Shown here: one piece after another, positions 12,261-15,981 of the stretch
Layout: each line of letters opens with the position of its first letter
How positions within the stretch are numbered: the stretch's first letter is position 1
Assembly (NCBI GenBank): GCA_025936595.1
Contig: JAICTB010000019.1
Location: 1 to 15,981, forward strand
Reading direction: 5' to 3'
Source of the DNA: Thermoleophilia bacterium
GTDB lineage: Bacteria > Actinomycetota > Thermoleophilia > Gaiellales > Gaiellaceae
DNA length: 15,981 nucleotides
Translations under genes and position numbers: made by a program
The notes under the pieces: model-generated
Seen by the model: the letters and a program-made list of their open reading frames with translations, nothing else
What the model was told of the DNA's origin: nothing
The model's database searches: none

Positions 12261-13096
12261 AGGAACGCCAGGACGCGCTGCGGAGCCGTCTCGTCGGTCT
12301 GCTTTTCGACGGGCACGTCCCAGTACTCGGACCGGTCGAGACATTCCTGCAGGTAGCGCGCGGCCGACGGCGCGTGCGACGTGTCCTCGCCGGGCACGAC
12401 GAGCGCGGGGTGCTCGAGCGCCATGAGCTGCTCGGGCTCCGCTCCAGGCACCGTGTCACGGTCGAACAGCGTCCGCGCCATCGTCTCGACGGTGGCCGCG
12501 TAGCCGGCGACGTCGCGGGTGGCGAAGTCCTCTGCGAAGGAGTCGTCGGTGCGGAGCACGCTCGCCCATGGCCCGATCCGCGGATCCTGCGAGAACGTCG
12601 CGTTGCTGGCGCGTGCGAGCGAGACCACGGCGGCGAGCCCCTGCTCGTGAGCGAACGCGAGATGCTCGGCGAACCGTGCGTGCTGGGTGATGCGGTATCG
12701 CGGCCCGCCCGCCGGCGAGTAGAGCACGAGGCTCGCGGTGCGTCCGGGGTGGGCAACCGCGAAGGCGGCGGCGATCGAGCAGCCGATGCACCCGGCCATG
12801 ACATGCGCTCGCTCGATGCCGAGCTCGTCGAGCAAGTCGGTCGCCTGCGCGACGTAGTCGCCCCACGTGATGCACTCCACGCGGCCCCCCGACAGCCCCG
12901 CCTCGCGGCGGTCGTACGCCACGCAGGTGTAGTGCCGGCGGAGGCCATCGAGGAGGCGCAGGCGTTGGTAGATGCCGAACGTGGCCCAGTTGTCGAGCGT
13001 CGCATTGAAGCCGCCCGGCGAGAACAGGAGAAGCGGCGGCCCCGAGCCGCTGACCTCGTAGCGTGTCGCGATCCCGTCGGCCAGCGCCATGGCCAT
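12221..13096 (-). CDS. Alpha/beta-hydrolase fold protein with Cys in place of the nucleophilic Ser
   Basis: The 291-residue protein has the alpha/beta-hydrolase layout: an oxyanion-side segment LLLFSPGGFNATLDNW (22-37), strand plus loop YTCVAYDRREAGLS, and a nucleophile elbow AHVMAGCIGCSIAAAF (97-112). The elbow reads G-C-I-G, so Cys103 replaces Ser. An acid is available at Asp238 in VVPGEDTSHAPS, followed by His241, but no His occurs after that, where the catalytic His normally lies. The protein may be a thiol hydrolase like dienelactone hydrolase, a C-C hydrolase variant, or a non-hydrolytic lyase. It is the last gene of the LigJ/Rieske operon; its ATG shares one base with the preceding stop (TGATG). 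The 3' end overlaps the convergent rpiB-like gene by 40 bp. Fold is confident, activity is not. Confidence 0.83.
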   Translation of the reverse strand: MAMALADGIATRYEVSGSGPPLLLFSPGGFNATLDNWATFGIYQRLRLLDGLRRHYTCVAYDRREAGLSGGRVECITWGDYVAQATDLLDELGIERAHVMAGCIGCSIAAAFAVAHPGRTASLVLYSPAGGPRYRITQHARFAEHLAFAHEQGLAAVVSLARASNATFSQDPRIGPWASVLRTDDSFAEDFATRDVAGYAATVETMARTLFDRDTVPGAEPEQLMALEHPALVVPGEDTSHAPSAARYLQECLDRSEYWDVPVEKQTDETAPQRVLAFLQSSDSPRSSAAI

Positions 13097-13803
13097 CAGC
13101 CGCCCCTGATCTGCCGGCCCGCGCGCACGTCGTCAGCGTACGCGGCGATCGCGTCGTAGGTCGCCTGAGCGAGGTTCGCGTAGGCGTTGGGTGCCGTGTC
13201 GAGTGCCGCGGGGTCGTAGCCGGTCGCGCGGTGGATCATGCGCACGCGCCCGTCGAGCCACGGGCCGCCGCCGAGGCCGCCGACGACGGGGATCGCGACA
13301 GCGGCGACGACCTTCGGCCCGTGATCAGGCCCCGAGTGGCGGAAGTCGAGCAGCGACGCGCCCGCCGCTTCGAGCCGGCGCGCCTCCGCGACGAGCTCGT
13401 CCCCGTCGCCTGCAGCGCCGGAGAGCTGTGCGAAGACCGGCACTCCTGCCGCGACGAGCTCGGGCACGACGGCGGGATCGTCGGCCTTGACGACGTCGGC
13501 ACCTGCTTTGGCGAGGAGCTTCGCGGCGTCGGCTCCGAGCGGGGCGGGGAGGTCGCAGCTGACGAGCGCGCGGTGGACACCCCGACGAACGGCGCGGCAG
13601 AGAACCAGGAGCTCGTCCAGCGTCGCGTCGCCCTCCTGCTCGCGTCCCCAGAGGTTGACGCCGACGCTGTCGCCGACGGAGACGAGGTCGACACCGGCAC
13701 GGTCGAGGATCTGAGCGGTCGGTGTGTCCCACGCAACGACGCCGACGATCTTGCGGCCGTCGCACTTCATCGCGTGGAGGGCCTGGAGGGTGAGCCGGGC
13801 CAC
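13096..13803 (-). CDS. PanB-like (ketopantoate hydroxymethyltransferase family) barrel protein, shortened
   Basis: This 235-residue protein belongs to the PEP/pyruvate TIM-barrel superfamily and resembles PanB. Asp45 in SVGDSVG and Asp84 in SCDLPAP match the two Mg-binding Asp residues of E. coli PanB, even in number. VKADDP (105-110) keeps the Lys (106) but has Asp108 where PanB has Glu114. LLDFRH has Asp where PanB has Glu181. GGLGGGPWLDGRV corresponds to the GIGAGPxTDGQV block. PanB is usually 260-280 residues. The conservative acidic swaps, the short length and the aromatic operon argue against pantothenate synthesis. A pyruvate-type aldolase or a C1-transfer role is more likely. GTG 13803 lies 5 nt after the preceding stop with no good Shine-Dalgarno, so translation is probably coupled. 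The next gene overlaps by one base. Confidence 0.75.
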   Translation of the reverse strand: MARLTLQALHAMKCDGRKIVGVVAWDTPTAQILDRAGVDLVSVGDSVGVNLWGREQEGDATLDELLVLCRAVRRGVHRALVSCDLPAPLGADAAKLLAKAGADVVKADDPAVVPELVAAGVPVFAQLSGAAGDGDELVAEARRLEAAGASLLDFRHSGPDHGPKVVAAVAIPVVGGLGGGPWLDGRVRMIHRATGYDPAALDTAPNAYANLAQATYDAIAAYADDVRAGRQIRGG

Positions 13804-13808
13804 GTCTC

Positions 13809-14270
13809 TTACGCACGCAGGGCGGTGAGGACCTCGGCGACGTCCTGCTCGTCGGCCGTGATCATCAGGTTCCGTGCGTATGGGCGGAGCGCGGAGACCG
13901 CGCCCCCGACGGCGAAGCCCTCTCCGAGGATCAGGCCCGCGGTCATGATGCCGCGCTCCGCCGCGGCGCGCGCGATTGCGCCTCCCGCTTCTGCGTCGGC
14001 GTCGGCAGTCGCGATCATGATCACGACGTCGGCCTCCTCGAACGTTTCCTCGACGCGCCCGTCAGGCGTGCGGAAGAAGCGTGCTGCGCCCCAGGGTCGC
14101 TCGGCCACTCGGTCGACGACGTCGCCGGCCGCGTCGTCCAGCGCGACGATCACCGCGGCGCGCCCCCCGATCGGGCGGTCGATCCGGAAGCGCGCCTCCG
14201 CGGCCGTGGCCGCGCGCGCGCAGCTCGACGCAAGGATCGGGCGGGCCGGGAGTGCTGCAGGCTCGTTCAC
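13809..14270 (-). CDS. Uncharacterised 153-residue protein in the LigJ/Rieske operon
   Basis: I do not recognise this family. The product is Ala-rich with no signal peptide or membrane segment. It shows an alternating strand/helix pattern typical of a small Rossmann-like domain: RAAVIVALDD, then EEADVVIMIATADADAEAGGAIARAAAERGIMTAGLILGEG, then ARNLMITADEQDVAEVLTAL. The middle stretch distantly recalls the FtsZ/tubulin nucleotide loop region but lacks GGGTGTG, so this may only be a shared fold pattern. GTG 14270 overlaps the Rieske stop by four bases (GTGA), which I prefer over in-frame starts inside the Rieske gene. The gene is flanked within 5 nt by the PanB-like gene. This tight packing suggests a partner or subunit of one of the neighbours. 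Confidence 0.72.
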   Translation of the reverse strand: MNEPAALPARPILASSCARAATAAEARFRIDRPIGGRAAVIVALDDAAGDVVDRVAERPWGAARFFRTPDGRVEETFEEADVVIMIATADADAEAGGAIARAAAERGIMTAGLILGEGFAVGGAVSALRPYARNLMITADEQDVAEVLTALRA

Positions 14271-15553
14271 ACCGAGGAGTGGGCGACGCCCGGCTGCGCC
14301 GTCAGCGCCTCTCGGCACGAGTCGATGAAGGACTCCTCCTGCGGCAGCACGACGGCGGCGGAGCGCACCCGATGGTGCGCCGTGTCGACGCCCGGTGGAA
14401 CGACCCCTTCGTCACGCAGGGCCTCGACCGCCTTCCGCAATTTCTGGCGTGCCTTGATGATCCCGGTGTCCGACGAGACGAGCCGTTCCTTCGAGCGGTC
14501 GACGATCGGGCCCATGCTCTCCTGCAGGGAGGCGTCCTGCTGCGCGATCCCGCGGACACCGGAGAACGTCTCGCCGCGCCGCTGCGCCTCACGGTCCATC
14601 AGGTAGTCGGTGTCCTTGTTCTCCTGCGGTCGGTAGGTGCCGGGGATGTTGCGGCTGTGGACGCCGTGGCCCTCCCTCATCGCCTGCACCTCCTCGGCGG
14701 TCAGAGGTCGCGTCGGGTGGTAGTCGAAGGTGTAGACCCACGTGTTCTCGTCGTCGATCGGCACCCAGAAGTGCCCGTGCACGGGATGGTCGCCGCGTGG
14801 CGGCACCATCGTGAAGCTCGGCATGACCCACGGCGTGATCCGCCAGTAGTACATGCCGTCCTCGGCGTTGCGGCGCGCCCCGACGAAAAGGCCGCCGTCC
14901 GCCTCCGCAACCTCGAAGAACGGCCGCAGGTCGTTCAGGTTGTACTCGTTGCCCTTCGCGCCTTTGAAGAGCGGGTCGTTCTTCAGGCCGCCGGAGTGGA
15001 GCCACGAGACGTGGCTCGAGTCGATGCCGCCCTCGAGCGCCTGCAGCCAGTTGGACTCCTGCCAGCGCTTGGACGTGAAGGTCTGCTCGGCGGGGACGCG
15101 GGCGAACTCGAACTCCGGCGGGTCCGGCTGCTGCGCGGGGTCGCCCAGGTAAGTCCAGAGAATGTCGCCGACCTTCACGAGGGGGTACGCGGTGAGCTTC
15201 ACCTTCGAGCAGAAATTGCTGTTCTCCGGCTCGGACGGAACCTCGAGGCACTGCCCGGTGACGTCGTACTTCCAGCCGTGGTAGGCGCAGCGGATGCCGC
15301 GTTGCTCGACACGGCCGAACCAGAGCGACGCGCCGCGGTGGGCGCAGAACTCGTCGATCAGCCCGTACCGGCCATCGCTGTCCCGGAACGCGATCAGCCG
15401 CTCCGAGAGGATCTTCGCCCGCACCGGCGGGCAGTCGTTCTCGGGCAGCTCTTCGGCGAGGAGGGCCGGGATCCAGTAGCGACGGAACAGATCGCCCGCC
15501 GGCGTGCCCGGCCCGATCTCGGTGAGGAGCTCGTTGACCTCCGCTTTCAGCAT
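14267..15553 (-). CDS. Rieske non-heme iron oxygenase alpha subunit, phthalate 4,5-dioxygenase type
   Basis: The 428-residue oxygenase has a Rieske [2Fe-2S] site Cys70-x-His72 (FCAHRGASLWFG) and Cys89-x2-His92 (IRCAYHGW). The mononuclear iron site has bridging Asp178, His181 and His186 in EGGIDSSHVSWLH, and the third ligand is probably Asp340 in GIAQQDASLQESMG. Together with the N-terminal ELLTEIGPGTPAGDLFRRYW and the YLMDREAQRRGETFSGVRG block, this places it with the phthalate 4,5-dioxygenase/O-demethylase group, whose members dihydroxylate or O-demethylate aromatic acids using a separate reductase. No reductase gene is in the window. ATG 15553 is preceded by a modest GAGAGG; longer in-frame starts would run into the LigJ-like gene. 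It follows that gene by 41 nt and overlaps the next by 4 nt. Substrate (phthalate, vanillate, syringate or other) cannot be read from sequence alone. Confidence 0.9.
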   Translation of the reverse strand: MLKAEVNELLTEIGPGTPAGDLFRRYWIPALLAEELPENDCPPVRAKILSERLIAFRDSDGRYGLIDEFCAHRGASLWFGRVEQRGIRCAYHGWKYDVTGQCLEVPSEPENSNFCSKVKLTAYPLVKVGDILWTYLGDPAQQPDPPEFEFARVPAEQTFTSKRWQESNWLQALEGGIDSSHVSWLHSGGLKNDPLFKGAKGNEYNLNDLRPFFEVAEADGGLFVGARRNAEDGMYYWRITPWVMPSFTMVPPRGDHPVHGHFWVPIDDENTWVYTFDYHPTRPLTAEEVQAMREGHGVHSRNIPGTYRPQENKDTDYLMDREAQRRGETFSGVRGIAQQDASLQESMGPIVDRSKERLVSSDTGIIKARQKLRKAVEALRDEGVVPPGVDTAHHRVRSAAVVLPQEESFIDSCREALTAQPGVAHSSV

Positions 15554-15568
15554 CCGCTGCCTCTCGTG

Positions 15569-15583
15569 TCGGCCAAAGGCCGA
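15569..15583. other. Short inverted repeat between the LigJ-like and Rieske genes
   Basis: TCGGCC, AAA, GGCCGA gives 6-bp arms around a 3-nt loop. No U-tract follows, and it sits about 15 nt before the Rieske start, so it may tune expression between the two genes or be an operator. It is too weak to call a terminator. Confidence 0.4.
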
Positions 15584-15594
15584 ACGGTCATACC

Positions 15595-15981
15595 TTACCC
15601 CATTCCTCGCGCGCGGAGGCGCGCGTCGAGCCGGGGGTAGACGCGCCGCGCGTTCAGCTCGAAGACCTGCCGCTGCTTCACCGCGCTCAGAGCGAGCCCG
15701 TCGACGTAGCGCTTGGTGTCGTCCCAGCCGCTTCCCGTCTCGGGGTTCGTGCCGCGCACGGCACCGAGCATCTCCGACGCGAAGAGGACGTTCTCGGCCG
15801 GGATCACCCGCGCGAGCAGGTCGACGCCGGGCTGGTGGTAGACGCACGTGTCGAAGAACACGTTCGCGAGCAGCTCGTCGAGCGGTGGGCGCTCGAGGCG
15901 GGTCGCGAGTCCTCTGTACCGGCCCCAGTGGTAGGGAACCGCGCCCCCGCCGTGCGGGATGACGAACCGGAGCGTGGGGTA
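15595..15981 (-). CDS. LigJ-like 4-oxalomesaconate hydratase (amidohydrolase superfamily), C-terminal part
   Basis: The window holds the last 128 residues; the start lies beyond position 15981. The sequence contains FVIPHGGGAVPYHWGRYRGLA, then VFFDTCVYHQPGVDLLARVIP, then VLFASEMLGAVRGTNPETG and DDTKRYV, a set I associate with LigJ of Sphingobium-type protocatechuate 4,5-cleavage. In most amidohydrolases of this group the metal-binding acid is Asp in a GSD/GTD motif; here it is Glu in FASEM, a hallmark of LigJ. LigJ hydrates 4-oxalomesaconate to 4-carboxy-4-hydroxy-2-oxoadipate, the substrate of the final pyruvate aldolase. It is the first visible gene of the minus-strand operon, 41 nt before the Rieske gene. 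A related decarboxylase of the ACMSD group is the main alternative. Confidence 0.8.
   Translation of the reverse strand, partial: YPTLRFVIPHGGGAVPYHWGRYRGLATRLERPPLDELLANVFFDTCVYHQPGVDLLARVIPAENVLFASEMLGAVRGTNPETGSGWDDTKRYVDGLALSAVKQRQVFELNARRVYPRLDARLRARGMG

Noticed and set aside
14271..14318. Longer start for the 153-residue unknown protein inside the Rieske gene
   Set aside because: The GTGA overlap start at 14270 matches the coupling pattern in this operon; the extra 16 residues look like out-of-frame Rieske coding.
15569..15583. Rho-independent terminator between the LigJ-like and Rieske genes
   Set aside because: The stem is only 6 bp and there is no T-tract on either strand; the genes are most likely cotranscribed.
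1..15981. Mobile element, CRISPR array, toxin-antitoxin or anti-phage genes
   Set aside because: No transposase, integrase, array-like spaced repeats, terminal inverted repeats or defence motifs were seen; the content is metabolic and regulatory.

Overview
The window is a GC-rich stretch of chromosome-like DNA that is almost entirely coding. Several features suggest an actinobacterial lineage such as Thermoleophilia or relatives, but I cannot place it firmly: high GC with GTG starts, TAnnnT boxes 6-7 nt before start codons (leaderless transcripts), IclR and FadR-type regulators, and a ribose-5-phosphate-isomerase-B homologue of the mycobacterial glutamate-base type. No rRNA, tRNA, CRISPR array, insertion sequence or phage gene was seen. 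The gene set reads as a catabolic island for plant or lignin-derived aromatic compounds.

Layout. (1) 1-2092, minus: a branched-chain-amino-acid-type ABC importer (Tat-exported binding protein, then ATPase). The first bases look like the start codon of the next importer gene. (2) 2225-3025, plus: an IclR regulator divergent from the importer. (3) 3034-4365, minus: an amidase-signature enzyme. (4) 4430-7632, plus: a tight three-gene operon of a MetE-C-terminal-like zinc protein, a p-hydroxycinnamoyl-CoA hydratase/lyase and a compact acyl-CoA synthetase. The last two form a recognisable ferulate/coumarate side-chain module giving an aromatic aldehyde plus acetyl-CoA. (5) 7707-8726, minus: a two-domain cupin. 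(6) 8783-9768, plus: a small ORF whose first ~20 residues resemble a FadR-type N-terminus, overlapping a complete FadR-type regulator. (7) 9735-11641, minus: an orphan solute-binding protein, a perfect 15-bp hairpin, and a class II aldolase/adducin protein. (8) 11802-12260, plus: an RpiB-like isomerase. (9) 12221-15981, minus: a compact operon of a LigJ-like 4-oxalomesaconate hydratase (cut by the window edge), a phthalate-dioxygenase-type Rieske oxygenase, an unknown 153-residue protein, a shortened PanB-like protein and an alpha/beta hydrolase with Cys in place of the nucleophilic Ser.

How the parts may work together (inference). The importer and the CoA-dependent operon would take up and shorten hydroxycinnamates. 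The Rieske oxygenase and LigJ homologue point to O-demethylation or hydroxylation and a protocatechuate/gallate 4,5-cleavage lower pathway. The PanB-like, unknown and Cys-hydrolase proteins sit where aldolase, hydrolase or one-carbon steps would be expected, but none matches the textbook enzymes, so this operon is the best candidate for something undescribed. A CTCGAAC/GTTCGAG element at both the iclR/importer and the amidase/hydroxycinnamate divergent promoters suggests one IclR circuit. A second shared element precedes the cupin and the orphan binding protein and may belong to the FadR-type regulator.
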